Shown one piece after another: positions 10,112 to 20,189 of a DNA stretch of 40,129 nt. Each line of letters starts with the position of its first letter. Position 1 is the stretch's first letter. Position numbers and translations under genes: made by a program. A model generated the notes under the pieces. The model made no database searches, was not told where the DNA came from, and saw nothing but the letters and a program-made list of their open reading frames with translations. This stretch comes from Triparma columacea (lineage: Eukaryota; Sar; Bolidophyceae; Parmales; Triparmaceae): positions 6,497-46,625 of the forward strand of contig BRYA01000264.1 of NCBI GenBank assembly GCA_030267965.1. Reading direction: 5' to 3'.

Positions 10112-10701
10112 GTTGGGTAGAATGGGAAAGAAAATTTGTCAACTTTGATTTTTTGGTTTTATTCAAATTTTATCTTTTCATAAGTTTATTTCATATATAA
10201 ATATATACTCAATGAAATATTAAATATTATAAAATCAATGGTAAACAATAACGTAAACTTTCATTTTCAGATTTTGTTTTAAATGAAATAATTCAATGTT
10301 TAAAATATTACAATGATTTTGAAATTTCTATGATAGAAATTTTGAGTTTTGAAACATTCGACTTTAGTGACAAAGACAAACAAAAAAAACGAATTATATA
10401 CTATATAATCACATGAGACTTTTAAGAATACATGTATCAATTTAATTTAAGTATTATAGCAATCAATAATTCAGGACTCGGATTAAAAAAGTTATTTTTT
10501 GCGATAAGGTTTCCCCCCAATTTTATAGCATAATCTACGATATTATCGATCCTTTTGGTACAACGTCGCTAGGAGTTAATGTTCACGACATAAAATAAGG
10601 GTTTGAACGCAATTGTAACTCCCCTTTATCCTTTTTGCTCATCTCCTCAACGACCAAGTCGAGTCCTTCCACCCACATTTTCCATCCACGACATCCACCA
10701 C
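10112..10701. other. Intergenic region with an AT-rich island (about 10135-10600)
   Basis: The region separates the divergent SAYSvFN and FAM185A-like genes. From about 10135 to 10600 the sequence is strikingly rich in A and T, with many A/T runs and little of the C-tracts typical of the rest of the window. No convincing open frame, tRNA or terminal repeat was found. It could be a promoter spacer, an insertion of organelle DNA, or the remains of a mobile element. Confidence 0.6.
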
Positions 10702-12717
10702 ATGTTACGCACAGCCACCCTTCTGCGTCGAGTGTGGTCAAATCGCAACTTGCCTCGTATTGAATACCTCAGTCTCAATCTAGAGACGCAGCTCCCACAG
10801 AACACAACGATAAGGATTGAGCCTGAGTGGAGAGAGGATGGTGAGAAGTCCCTCCGCCTTCCCCTGCCCGCAACTTCGTTCTTACCCCCTCGCTCAACGC
10901 TCACAGGCGAAATGCAAATCTCCCAGCATTTGCACTCTGATGAGGACGTGGAGGTTTCCTTTGACGTGGAAAGGGTTGGATCAGGTGAGAGTCTAGCAGG
11001 AGCTCAGCGACGACATTAAATGCGATATAAAATAACCCCTTAACCATTCCATCCGCTTGCCACCCCTTCGCCCGTCCCTTCGCCTCTCACTTCCCAGAGA
11101 CGACAATAACATCCTCGTCCACCTCCCCCTCCCCTACCTCCACCTCCCCTACCTCCCCCTCTCCTACCCCCACCTCCCCCCCATTGGGCTTCGGCAACGT
11201 GCACCCTGACGGTGACTGGCCTTCCACCCCGTACACCTCCTCCTCCTCCTCCGCCACCACCCCTACCCCTCCTTCTTCCCCTCCCTCAAACTCTACCTCC
11301 TCCCTTGATGTGACCTTAAAAATCCCCTCCAAGCTGAACCTCGCCGTATCAATCTCCTCAGGTGACATTAACGTAACCTCCAAGCTGGAGGGCGACGACA
11401 TCCACTTGTCCACCTCCTCCGGTTCCATCATTGTTTCCAAGCTCCGTGCGCACCGTGTTACCCTCGCCGCCCCCTCGTTCGTCGGTGTCTCCTCCCTAGT
11501 CGAAGCTGAGGACGGCCGCATATCCGGTGGTCGTATCCGCGCAAAGATGTTGAACGGTCGTAGCATGCACCTGTTGGGTACCTCGTGTGCCCCCCTTTCC
11601 CAAGTCAGACCTTCCCTCCTGACTGCTTTCGACGCGGATGACGGGGGCGCGAAGATCGACGTGGGGAGTTTTTACACGTCCGATACTTCCCCTGCTTTCA
11701 TTTCAACTCAGCTCGATCGCGGGGGTCCTTTCGGCTGCGCCGTTCGTGTGAAGAACAGCCACGGGGGCCTTAACGTTGACGTTACCTCCCAGGGTTATGG
11801 AGCTGAGGAGGGGGTGGATATGTACGGGAGGAAGGAGGCGGTTGTGGAGGTGAGAAAAAATGGGTAGGACGCACGAAGGAGGATCGCGAGGTGCTTGATG
11901 TGCAATTATTAAGACGTCAATTATTCAGAACTAACTCACGTTCTCCACAGTTGGGGGGTATAAGCGGGAGCTGCAATTTGAACGTCTCAAGTGGTTCGTC
12001 ATCTGATCTTTCCGCCCGCGTCCATTTTGACAGTGTTTTCAATTCCGGTTGGAGCAGCGTGTCTGCAGAGTCTGGTGATGTGGAGTTGACTGTAGACAGG
12101 AAGGTCCACTCGTCGGTCCGGATGCTCTCCTCCCGGGACCCCCTCGCTGAGAGACACTTTTCCCTGCTAGACGGTTCAGACCCTCTCCCACCCTCCTCAT
12201 CAAGTCCTGCAAATTTGGGGAGGATAGAGGTGAAGACGAATGCTTTCGAGCCCAAGATAACGTTCGGGGAGGAGGAGGGGGGGGGTATAGAATACTTGGA
12301 GGGAGACGTTTTCAACGACACTGCCGGTGAGGTGGAGCGAGAAGCGGAGCGAAGCGTGACGGGCGAAAAGTGAACCATGGAAAGGGTTGTATGTAGGTTC
12401 TTGCAGACAAATTCTTACCTTGGTCCTAACCCATTTCGCGATTCGCTTGGCTCATCGCAGAACCGGATAGTCGTTTCGAGGTCCAAGTGGGTAACATGAA
12501 GAGGGGCGGTGGTGGTGGTGGGAAGGTTGATATCGAGGGTGCCTCAAATTCTGCCCTCGACGCTTTTGGACAGAAGAAGAAGGACGACCACGACGACGAG
12601 GACGGTGACCTTCATGTGATAACCGTGGGTACAGGGGGGGGGGGGAAGTTATCTCTGGAGACGCTGGAATGGATGGAGACGATAAAGAGGAGGTTTGGCA
12701 TGGGTGGGGAGAGATGA
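10702..12717 (+). CDS. FAM185A-like / DUF4097 beta-repeat protein, probably mitochondrial
   Basis: Four exons, 10702-10984, 11098-11849, 11951-12326 and 12461-12717, encode 555 residues. The chosen ATG gives MLRTATLLRRVWSNRNLPRI, an Arg-rich N-terminus without acidic residues that fits a mitochondrial presequence. The body has repeated short beta-strand units of the type VSISSGDINVTSKLEGDDIH / LSTSSGSIIVSKLRAHRVTL / LVEAEDGRISGGRI. This is the pattern of the DUF4097 putative adhesin fold found in FAM185A and in bacterial polypeptides. The biochemical role of FAM185A is not known to me. A Pro/Ser/Thr-rich linker opens exon 2 and Gly-rich and Asp-rich tracts lie in exon 4. An upstream in-frame ATG at 10603 would remove the presequence from the N-terminus, so I prefer 10702. 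The stop is followed within 3 bases by AATAAA. Confidence 0.72.
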
Positions 12718-12789
12718 GCAATAAAAAGTGAAGTAGAAGTTGCGTGTGTTCGTTTTGCTATGTAAAAAGGAGAGCTGGCTTTTTAAAGA

Positions 12790-13748
12790 TCACGACTGCT
12801 GTTGTTGCTGTTTCATTGCCTGTATCTCCGCGAACCTGCATTGCATGGGGGGGTTTTGGCGTAGTGTGTTAGGCAGCTGACGAGTGCATTCTTCTTCCCC
12901 CCAAGGCAAACATTGCGAATTGTTGGATAGCGTCGTAGGGAGGCTTTGAAGCATGTCATCATGGTAATCAGACGACGATGAAATAAAGGTTGGATCGTCA
13001 CTCGCTATTGTTGTAACTTTTGCAATCTGTTGTTGTTGTTGTTGTTGTCATTGTTGCTGTCGTTGGTAATCATAATCGTCGAATCAAACACTCACCTTTG
13101 CCCGACGCGCGCCGTAGTGCTGAAGAACTTGGAACTGCAGTTGTCTACGCAAGAAGTTTCATAGGAGTCTGCGCATGAGCCGAAATGAAATTGCGAAAGG
13201 GGGGTTGCGATTCGTGGGTTAAAATTATCACGAATTGGGGGCGCCGACATTTCACCGCAAACACGAAAATCAATGTAGCGTCGTAGGGAGGCTTTGAAGC
13301 ATGTCATCACTGTTTATTCAGACGACGATGAAATAAAGGTTGGATCGTCATTCGCTGCTTTTGAGTTTTTGTTTTCCAGGGCTGGTGGTGGCTGGGGGTG
13401 CGTGGACGAGTGGCGCTTACCTAGTTTCTTGGACTTGAAGGACGTCACACACTCCTTCACGCACTTGTCCACCACACGGTTGTAGAGGGCGAGGGACTCC
13501 TTGAGCTGTAGGAGTGGTTGAAGTGATGGGTGAAGTGATGGGTGAAGCGATGAGTGAAGCGAATCAAAGAGGGCTTACATTAGGCGTGCTATGAAAGGTA
13601 GGAACGCCCACACATAGAATGGCGAATATGGCCACACAATTGTGTTCCCCACAGTTGTGTTCCCCACAATTGTTCCCCTTTTGACAACCCCTCATCTATT
13701 GCCCCCTATTCCCCCCTACTGCGAACAACTTACCTGTCCCTGTTCCAT
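12790..13748 (-). CDS. TIM9: Small Tim chaperone, Tim9-like
   Basis: Four small exons in transcription order, 13748-13734, 13505-13421, 13168-13096 and 12835-12790, give a 72-residue protein: MEQGQ, LKESLALYNRVVDKCVKECV, SFKSKKLDSYETSCVDNC, then ARVGQRFAEIQAMKQQQQQS. The twin CX3C motif (CVKEC and CVDNC, 14 residues apart within the helical hairpin) defines the small Tim family. The order and the RVGQRFAE ending match Tim9. These proteins work as hexamers with Tim10 in the mitochondrial intermembrane space, carrying hydrophobic precursors to the inner membrane. The first coding exon is only 15 bases. Three introns (228, 252 and 260 bases) make up most of the gene; the second and third share an 80-base element. 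It is convergent with the FAM185A-like gene (72 bases apart). Confidence 0.85.
12928..13006 (-). repeat. Intronic 80-base element, copy A (Tim9 intron 3)
   Basis: This segment lies within the third Tim9 intron and matches copy B (13276-13356) almost base for base, apart from a small variable patch near 12960-12970 and a 2-base length difference. Read on the gene's strand, it contains GACGAT and ATCGTC as an inverted pair, then CTGA and ATGATGA, which resemble D' and C' boxes of box C/D snoRNAs. A terminal D box was not found. Confidence 0.8.
13276..13356 (-). repeat. Intronic 80-base element, copy B (Tim9 intron 2)
   Basis: This is the second copy of the element, inside the neighbouring Tim9 intron and in the same orientation. 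Differences from copy A fall mainly between the CTGA and the TGATGA motifs. The box C'-like motif keeps its consensus (GTGATGA here, ATGATGA in copy A), as does the upstream RTGACGA. Confidence 0.8.
13520..13680. repeat. Simple tandem repeats in Tim9 intron 1
   Basis: On the plus strand, about 13520-13562 holds four degenerate 12-base units of the type GTGAAGTGATGG. About 13635-13677 holds three units of the type ACAATTGTGTTCCCC. Both sit in the intron between the 15-base first exon and the second exon, and neither is coding. Confidence 0.6.
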
Positions 13749-14449
13749 ATCTTTGAGCAGCCTACGAGTGTAATAATGCAGGTGCAAATGTTGTTAGTTA
13801 TTAGGTGTATGAGGGTGTGTATGAGGGTGTATGAGGGTGTATGAGAGTTTATGAGAGTTTATGAGGGCGTATGAGGGTATACGAGTCGATATATTATTCA
13901 AAGGAAGATAAAAGAAGACATTGTATGGCATTGTGGAGACATTGTGAGGGCATTGTGAGGACATTGTGTCGAGGGTGGTCACTGGGGTATCTGTAAATTC
14001 TCCTCATTTAACACCAATCTATACATATATTTCATCCTATCGTCTTAATCGTCTAAGTAGAAGTATAACCACTTGAATGCTAAGCTCTGGTACGTACTCC
14101 TGCTGCTGATGAGGGGCAAGCTGTTGATTCATGCCTATTTTGGGGGACTTCCCTTTTTTCTTTTTTCCCATCTTTTTTTGTCCTCTTTTTGTCTCTTTTG
14201 GCACCCACGTGTCATTAAATACTTCCACTAACCATCTATAACGCTGAATACCATTATTTTATATCCTCTCATACCCTAAAAGCACTCAATAAACGTCATC
14301 AGCTAAACAAGAACCACTTTAGCCTGACTTCCCCCGAGGAGTTCCTTCTTCACCTTGCCCTCATCTTCTGATCCATTTCATCACCATCTTCTGATACATC
14401 TTCTGATACGTCTTCAACAGACCAATAAGCCCCTCATCATACCTCCAAA
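13749..14449. other. Divergent intergenic region with two tandem repeats (Tim9 / USP8-like)
   Basis: These 701 bases lie between two divergent genes. About 13804-13886 has roughly seven degenerate 10-base units of the type GTATGAGGGT. About 13917-13970 has four or five units of the type ACATTGTGAGGG. The stretch from about 14000 to 14449 is not repetitive and should hold the promoter of the plus-strand gene. No tRNA or conserved frame was seen; a 63-codon Lys-rich minus frame at 14037-14228 has no recognisable feature. Confidence 0.55.
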
Positions 14450-16146
14450 ATGCCTGCCCGTCCCTCTGAGGCCCGTCGCTCACGCCTAAAGAACCAGATT
14501 CAGTCTCCCTCAATTGCCCATCACTTCCCTCTCGAAACCTACTACTCCCTCGCGGACAAGCTCCTAGGCCTCTTCCACGACGCCAACGAGAAGGCCAATT
14601 TAGACGAGAGTTACGTCTACGCAAAGAGGTACTGCCACTTGGTTTGCAATGTCATACCGGAGCATGGATACTACAATAGCAAGACCTTCAGGGAGGAGAA
14701 GCGCCTTTCCAACAAGTCCGCCAGGGAGGTCATGGACGAGCTCGAGAAGATCGTCAACGTCATGGACGTCGAGGAGATGCAGCGGCAGGCTGATTTCGAC
14801 CGCAGGATCGCTGAGGAGAAGAGGGAGAGGGCCAGGCTAGAGTCGGAGATGGAGGCGAAGAGGGCGGAGGAGGACTTGATGCTGCCTCCGCCACCGTCGC
14901 ACGGCTTCGACTCTACTTTCCCGTCACCTCCCGCTTCGGCACCAGAGATTGGTGGGGGGGTCGAAGAGGACAAGGATGAGAATGAGGAAGACCCCCCTCC
15001 TGTGTTTGAGCCCTCTGCCGAATCAGATGAGGAGGACAAGGTAAGGCGGTGGCGAGGATTCCATTACTAGTGGAACAATATAATCCAATGAAGAGCACTT
15101 CAACCCATAGGATCATTATCTTCTCGATGCTCTTTCACTTCTTGTCCATTTTCTCACCCCCCTCTCTCCTACCCCCCCCCTCCCCCCCCCCTCAGCTCGA
15201 GGAACTCCCCCCTCCCCCCGCCTACTCCGAAGCCACGAACTCCCTTGCCTCCCTAACAACGCCTCTTCCTCCCCCCCCACCCCCACCCTCCCTCCCTACA
15301 ACCTTTGCCGCCCTCCACGTCGACGGCAACACCTCCAACTCCACTGCCTATGTCCCCTCCTCCCAAAGGCCCTCGAACAACTCAGGTTACAACGCCCCGA
15401 AAATCCCAGAGGTGCCATTCAGGACACTATGTAAGGTCTGGAGGATGGCGTGGTCCGACGCTTTGAAGTCAAAGCGCGCCTCCGTCTACCCCCTCTCAAC
15501 CTGGCAGGGCCGGGTAACGTCCCCAGGTCTGAACAGCACGAACGGCTGCACCGTAATCTCCCCCCTCGTAGTCACCGCCCACCTCCGGTCGGTGGCCGGG
15601 GTCTCTGACGACGAGGTCTCAGCGGTCATCGACCAGAGGGCGGGGGGGTACTTGAGGAGGATCAGGGGGAAGCTGGGGCTGAGCGAGAACGCCCTCATCA
15701 TACCGAGCGACGTGCACGACCACTTCGTAGACGAGAAGGTTCTCAACCAAGACGAGTTCGTCGGGGTCGTCGGGGGGAACGTTCTGGACGCAGACCACAT
15801 CCAGGAGATTGTCAAGCTGCTGATGGAAAACGGGGACAGGAAGGCTGGGGGGGTGCTCTTCTACCACGCGCACGTCATATCCATCGTGAAGCTCAAGGCC
15901 GGGAAGGAGCTGTGGTTCGACCTCATCGACTCGCTGCCGTTCCAGCACGAGAGCGCGCAAGAGAGGGGGGGGGCGAGGATCAGGTGCAAGGACGTGGAGA
16001 CCCTGCTGAACTGCATCTTGTGGTACGCGAGCAGCAAGCTGGGACCGGGGGATATAGAACATGTGGATAGGAACGAGTGGGACGAAAATTCAGCTGACTT
16101 TGACCCGAGGGTCTTTCAGAGCTTCGTTTGGGGGTGTAAGGCATAA
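14450..16146 (+). CDS. USP8-dimerisation/MIT-like protein with putative cysteine protease domain
   Basis: Two exons, 14450-15040 and 15196-16146, encode 513 residues. Residues about 23-100 (HHFPLETYYSLADKLLGLFH, then SYVYAKRYCHLVCNV) resemble the USP8 dimerisation / AMSH N-terminal helical domain used in ESCRT-linked ubiquitin recycling. A charged coiled segment follows, then a proline-rich linker with a PPAY motif (204-207) that could bind WW domains. The C-terminal domain (about 265-513) has the order of a papain-like protease: WQGRVTSPG with Gln301, NGC with Cys315 in GLNSTNGCTVIS, FYHAHVISI with His421 or His423, and WFDLIDSLP with Asp439 or Asp442. The GLNSTNGCT segment also recalls a USP Cys box. 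I infer a deubiquitinase-like enzyme at endosomes; no enzyme assay or database match supports it here. An AATAAA lies 19 bases after the stop. Confidence 0.72.
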
Positions 16147-16703
16147 TCGAGCAAGTTTCTGACAAATAAATGGCCAGCTTGCTCGCAGTTGGATCACTAG
16201 ACGTCACTCTCGACACCGTCGAGAGAGATGTACCATCTTCGAGCGTTCGTAGTGTCTTTTCATGTGCTCAATAATCACAACATTTTCGTTCGAATTATGG
16301 GGATGTTGAGGTCCGGCCAATGTTTTTAGTCTTGTTTCACGATCCCAATCTCTCCTTTCTATTTTGTCCTCACTGTGAGTCATCTCGGCAATAATAACCG
16401 GTGTAAAGGCCGTTTATCGTAACAGAGTCCAAGATCGTAACATTATAAATTCGCTAGGTACCTCTGAACACAACTTCTAGCCTGCAAGTTCTCGCAGATC
16501 GCGGGAGAGTCAATCTCAAAAAGCACTCTCTTCAGCCTTACTGCCTACCTAAAACCTATATATATGCCCCCACAATATACTCCTCTCCGCGCCATCCTCT
16601 CCCCATTTGCGGACTTTAAACTAAAATGGAAACAAAAAAGGTACAAAAACACTCAAAGGCTCGATTCCCATATTAACAAAGTTTCCCTCCCACCCCCCCA
16701 CAG
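16147..16703. other. Intergenic region, 557 bases
   Basis: It lies between two tandem plus-strand genes. A perfect hairpin, CTCTCGAC-ACC-GTCGAGAG, spans 16207-16225, about 60 bases after the upstream stop. The last bases before the next ATG (CCCCCCCACAG then ATG) look like a splice acceptor, so an intron in the 5' UTR is possible. Nothing else was recognised. Confidence 0.5.
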
Positions 16704-17975
16704 ATGTCCCACTTCCCTAACCCTAATAGCAAGAATGGCGACGAAGGTAGTGAGCACTCCCCTCCCCTGTCGGCCCGGTCTGATCGGTCTGATTCCTCCT
16801 CCTCCTCTTCTGGCTCCAGAACTCCCTTCGGACAGGGGCTGAAAGCTGAAGATTTGAAGACGACAGCGTTCCAGTCTGAGCCTGTTTACCGTTCTGTCGA
16901 CCTTCTACCCCCTTCCCTCTCCAGGGCGGCCGATGTGGACTTTGGTTTCCAAGACTTCCGTCTTAAAGGCCCAAGTGAGGCCATCAGGGACCTCTCCTCT
17001 TCCCCCTCTTCTGCGCCTAACAGCGAGATCTTCGACATGCTCCCTACTGTCGACCCCCATAACCTCAACATCATGCCCAAGGTCACCTATACGACGACGG
17101 CCACCTCCTCTCTCATCACTGCTGAGAAGATCCTCAACGTCCTCAAAACGAGGTCCATCACGTTCGAGATCAAGCGCAAGTCACACTCCTCAAGTCCTTC
17201 CATCAAGGCCCAGGCTTACTCCCCTTGCTGCACCAGGAACTGTGAGATTAACATCACCATGTACGCCAACGAGTTGGGGGACACCATTGTTGAGATTGTT
17301 AGGTACTCTGGGTGCTGCGTCCTCTACCGCTCCGTCGCGAACGAGCTCTTCTCCGTCGTTGAGACCTCCTCCGAGGTCACCTCCGAGGCCCCTCATATCC
17401 CCGACTCTCTTTGCTGCGAGTCTGAGGCCGATGACATCCAGGTCCCCCCTCCCCCCCTCTCCAAGAGTCTCGCCAGCCACACTGATGATGCGAACCCCCT
17501 CTATTGGCTTACCACTCTAGCGGTGGCGACCGACACCACCCTAACTACTGCCTCAGCCGCCGCTGAGAATGCGAAGGACGTCATGGAGAGCAGCCTCTTT
17601 GGCGCCCTCCTTCACGTGTCCAAAACGGATTCGAACGACGCCAAAATAGTCGCCCTTGCGGTCCTTCGCAACGTGGTCGGGAACGCCAAGGACATCAAGA
17701 CCTACGTGTCGGCCCTCCCCAACATCAACGAGCTCCTCGCCGGCCTACTCTCCAACGCACAAACCCCAACCAACAACCTCACCATTGCATACCTCTCCGT
17801 CTCCATTGTGTCGGGGTTGCTCGCCGCCGCGCCCAGGACAGTAGGGAAGGAACTCAAGTCCCTCGGGGCCGACAAGGTCTTCGAGAAATGCCGGGGGGTC
17901 GGGCAGGACAAGCACTTTCAGCTTGCGGAGGCCGCCATCGATGCCGCCACAGCCTTCCAGATTCACAGCCGGTAG
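16704..17975 (+). CDS. Unassigned protein with helical, possibly ARM-like C-terminus
   Basis: A single exon encodes 423 residues; I do not recognise a named family. Residues 1-110 are Ser/Pro-rich and probably disordered. A compact region at about 125-225 starts KVTYTTTATSSLITAEKILN and holds KRKSHSSS and the cysteine-bearing CCTRNCEINITMYANELGD and YSGCCVLYRSV. Its alternation of strands and a helix recalls small regulatory domains at the ends of kinases such as KA1, but this is only a shape resemblance. Residues about 265-423 are alanine/leucine-rich helices such as ALLHVSKTDSNDAKIVALAV and IAYLSVSIVSGLLAAA, which could be armadillo-type repeats. The start follows a CCCCACAG that may be the acceptor of a 5' UTR intron. 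A scaffold or adaptor role is a guess. Confidence 0.75.
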   Translation: MSHFPNPNSKNGDEGSEHSPPLSARSDRSDSSSSSSGSRTPFGQGLKAEDLKTTAFQSEPVYRSVDLLPPSLSRAADVDFGFQDFRLKGPSEAIRDLSSSPSSAPNSEIFDMLPTVDPHNLNIMPKVTYTTTATSSLITAEKILNVLKTRSITFEIKRKSHSSSPSIKAQAYSPCCTRNCEINITMYANELGDTIVEIVRYSGCCVLYRSVANELFSVVETSSEVTSEAPHIPDSLCCESEADDIQVPPPPLSKSLASHTDDANPLYWLTTLAVATDTTLTTASAAAENAKDVMESSLFGALLHVSKTDSNDAKIVALAVLRNVVGNAKDIKTYVSALPNINELLAGLLSNAQTPTNNLTIAYLSVSIVSGLLAAAPRTVGKELKSLGADKVFEKCRGVGQDKHFQLAEAAIDAATAFQIHSR

Positions 17976-18314
17976 CGAGGGGATGGGTAGTTACATAAAG
18001 CACGGAAGGGGCTCAGTGCGAGAGACTCAGTCCGGGAGGGCGGCAAAGCACAAAAGGTGCACGTCATCATGTATGAATAAGATAAAGGTCGGGACCTTAA
18101 AGGACCAGATGTTTTCCTTGAAAATGGATCATTTTGTCTTTACACATGCATCATCCATCGTCGTCTCTCTATATTAACTCCTTTATATCGAGCTCTCCAC
18201 AACCTGTAGCGGGGACAAGGTAGTCCGGACAGATTCGTCCATCATTTTGTCGAAAAAGTGCGACCCTGAAAGCGACGAAGTGACGAGTAAGGGCGAGTTA
18301 GGGGGGTTGGCTTA
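17976..18314. other. Convergent intergenic region, 339 bases
   Basis: This is 3' flanking sequence of two convergent genes. I see no RNA gene. A further short 3' exon of the SulP gene cannot be excluded, because the minus strand reads a CTTTCAG near 18268 followed by an open stretch, but no such extension is needed for a complete frame. Confidence 0.4.
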
Positions 18315-20189
18315 TTACACATTAGGGCAACTCGCTACGCTTCCTGCAGCCGCACTCCTTTCCGTCTCACCATCGTTTTCCTCATCACCTTCGAATCTCA
18401 GGGAAGATCTCCTCTCCCCCTTCCCCCCTCCGTTCACTAGCCCTTCCAGCTCCTCCTTACTCCCGGCCTCCCCCTTCCCCCCGCTACACGACATCAGCAC
18501 ATGGTAGCCGGCGATCCCTCCGAGGATTCCCCACTCCACTCCCGCGAACATGGTTAGCGCAAAGGTTCCTATCGCGGCCGCATACTCAATCTTGGAGACC
18601 TTCTTCCTAACCTCCAACAGCCACTCGTTCATTAGATCCGCGCATATCATAACGAGGAGGGACCCGAAGAAGAGCTTCGGTATGTAAGCAATGATGGGGA
18701 AGGGCAGACAGACCACTATACCCTCCATTATCGCGACAGTGTAGCCGGCTATGCGGTCCCTGACCCCGGAGCGGAGCGTGAAGATTGTTTGCGAAAAAAT
18801 GTAGCTCCCGCTGTAGCCCCCTGTGAGGCCGGAGACAAAGTTTGATAGTCCGACCGTCTTAAGCTGCGAGGAGCGAGGGAGTGTAGTTGGGGAGGGTTAA
18901 AGGAGGTTGGCAGACAAGACACGTCGTAGTGGACGACTGGAGCCCTTTCCGCTGACTCGCCGCTCACCTCATGGTCATAATCCAATTTCTTCCCCAGTTC
19001 TAGCTCGATAGCGGCGACGTCCAGGCAGCTGCTCAGCGCGACGACCAAGGTCATCGACACCATGGTAACAAACTGCTGCGGCATGGCTTCCCACCTGACG
19101 CTCGAGAAGTCAATGTACTTCCAGGTTTCTGTCCAGTCCCCCGCCGGCTCGGCCTCCCCTATCCAGCCCCTCTCCCTGGCCTCCTCGATGTCCATCCCCT
19201 CGGCCCACATCCAGCCGTAGAAGAGAAGGAGGATCCCTAGCATGCAAGTTGGGAGCACCGCCATGTGCTTCATCCGTCTCACTGTTACGAGCAAGCGAAG
19301 TGGGGAGGAGCGAACCGACAACCGAAGGAGTTGTTAGCTATAGGAAGAGCGATGCGACGACAACCAGCGAACCTTCCAATCGCTCACCTGTGATGTAAAT
19401 GAATAGGCCGCCAAAAACCCCTGGCAGCACCAATTTCCAATTGCCGTCCTCCATCAGCTTCGGCCACTCGCTCAGCCCCTTCACCTCCGTTCCCGCCATG
19501 AGCCCCAGCCCCGACTGGCCGCAGAAGAAGCCGATGTACGCCAGGTACCCCCCGACTACGGGGGTGGGGAGGTACTGGACGAAACGGGCGAGCCTGCACC
19601 GGCCGATTAGCATCAACCCGAGGCCGAGGGACGCGGTGCAGAGACTAAGACCGATGGTGGTAGTGGCGAGGAGCTCCCTGTGCTTCCAATTTCCCTGGAC
19701 GGCGAGGCTAGAGAAGGAGGAGCTAATGGCAGAAAGGAAAATTAGGCCAGCGTCTTGGACCTGGCCGATGGAGTAGGGGAGGGAGGAAAAGGTGGAAAAA
19801 CAGAGCTGGTGGACCATGGAACTGACGAGGGTCAGCTTAATCAAGGTGGGAAGGTAGGGGGAGAAGACAGGGTCGTGGTATATGATGGTACCGAAGGACA
19901 TCATGACTGGGAGGACTACGGCCGCGTTTATCATACCGTAGAGGATGCCAATGGGGATCCTGACGGAAAGTGGACCGAGCTGGGGGGCATCATCCTTCTC
20001 TGTAATTAGCTTTGTCTTCTGCTTCTTGAGCTTCCTCGGCGATTTTGCCTTGGGGTGATTGAAACTTCTATTTACGTTGTCCTCATCACTAGAAGACGAT
20101 GGACTAGAATTGACAGTATTCGGCGGTTCGGGATTTGCATTTCCCATCTTTCGATTAGTGTACAAATTCGACAAAAATGAGGAAAGCAA
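18315..20189 (-). CDS. SulP-family (SLC26-like) anion transporter without STAS domain
   Basis: Three exons in transcription order, 20189-19388, 19281-18968 and 18863-18315, encode 554 residues. A disordered, Ser-rich and Lys-rich N-terminus (1-90) is followed by about ten or more hydrophobic helices. The helices carry SulP-like patterns: VRIPIGILYGMINAAVVLPV, LPTPVVGGYLAYIGFFCGQS, LVVALSSCLDVAAIE, and GLSNFVSGLTGGYSGSY. It should move sulfate or a related anion across a membrane; the substrate and membrane are unknown. The protein ends soon after the last helix with a Gly/Glu-rich tail, so the cytoplasmic STAS domain usual in eukaryotic SulP proteins is absent. A second in-frame start at 20147 would begin MGNANPE. 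The gene is divergent from the CD2BP2-like gene. Confidence 0.82.

Noticed and set aside
12813..13310. Two short minus-strand frames that both read MMTCFKASLRRY, as if they were paralogous small proteins
   Set aside because: They are the intronic 80-base element read in one frame. The true Tim9 exons cross the same region in other frames with splice sites and twin CX3C motifs.
13560..13600. A 10-base exon of Tim9 (CACGCCTAAT on the minus strand) between an AG and a GTAAGC
   Set aside because: It would introduce an in-frame stop. Direct joining of MEQGQ to LKESLALYNRV gives the expected Tim9 sequence.
13804..13970. CRISPR-like array
   Set aside because: The units are short, degenerate and directly adjacent without spacers, and the window is eukaryotic.
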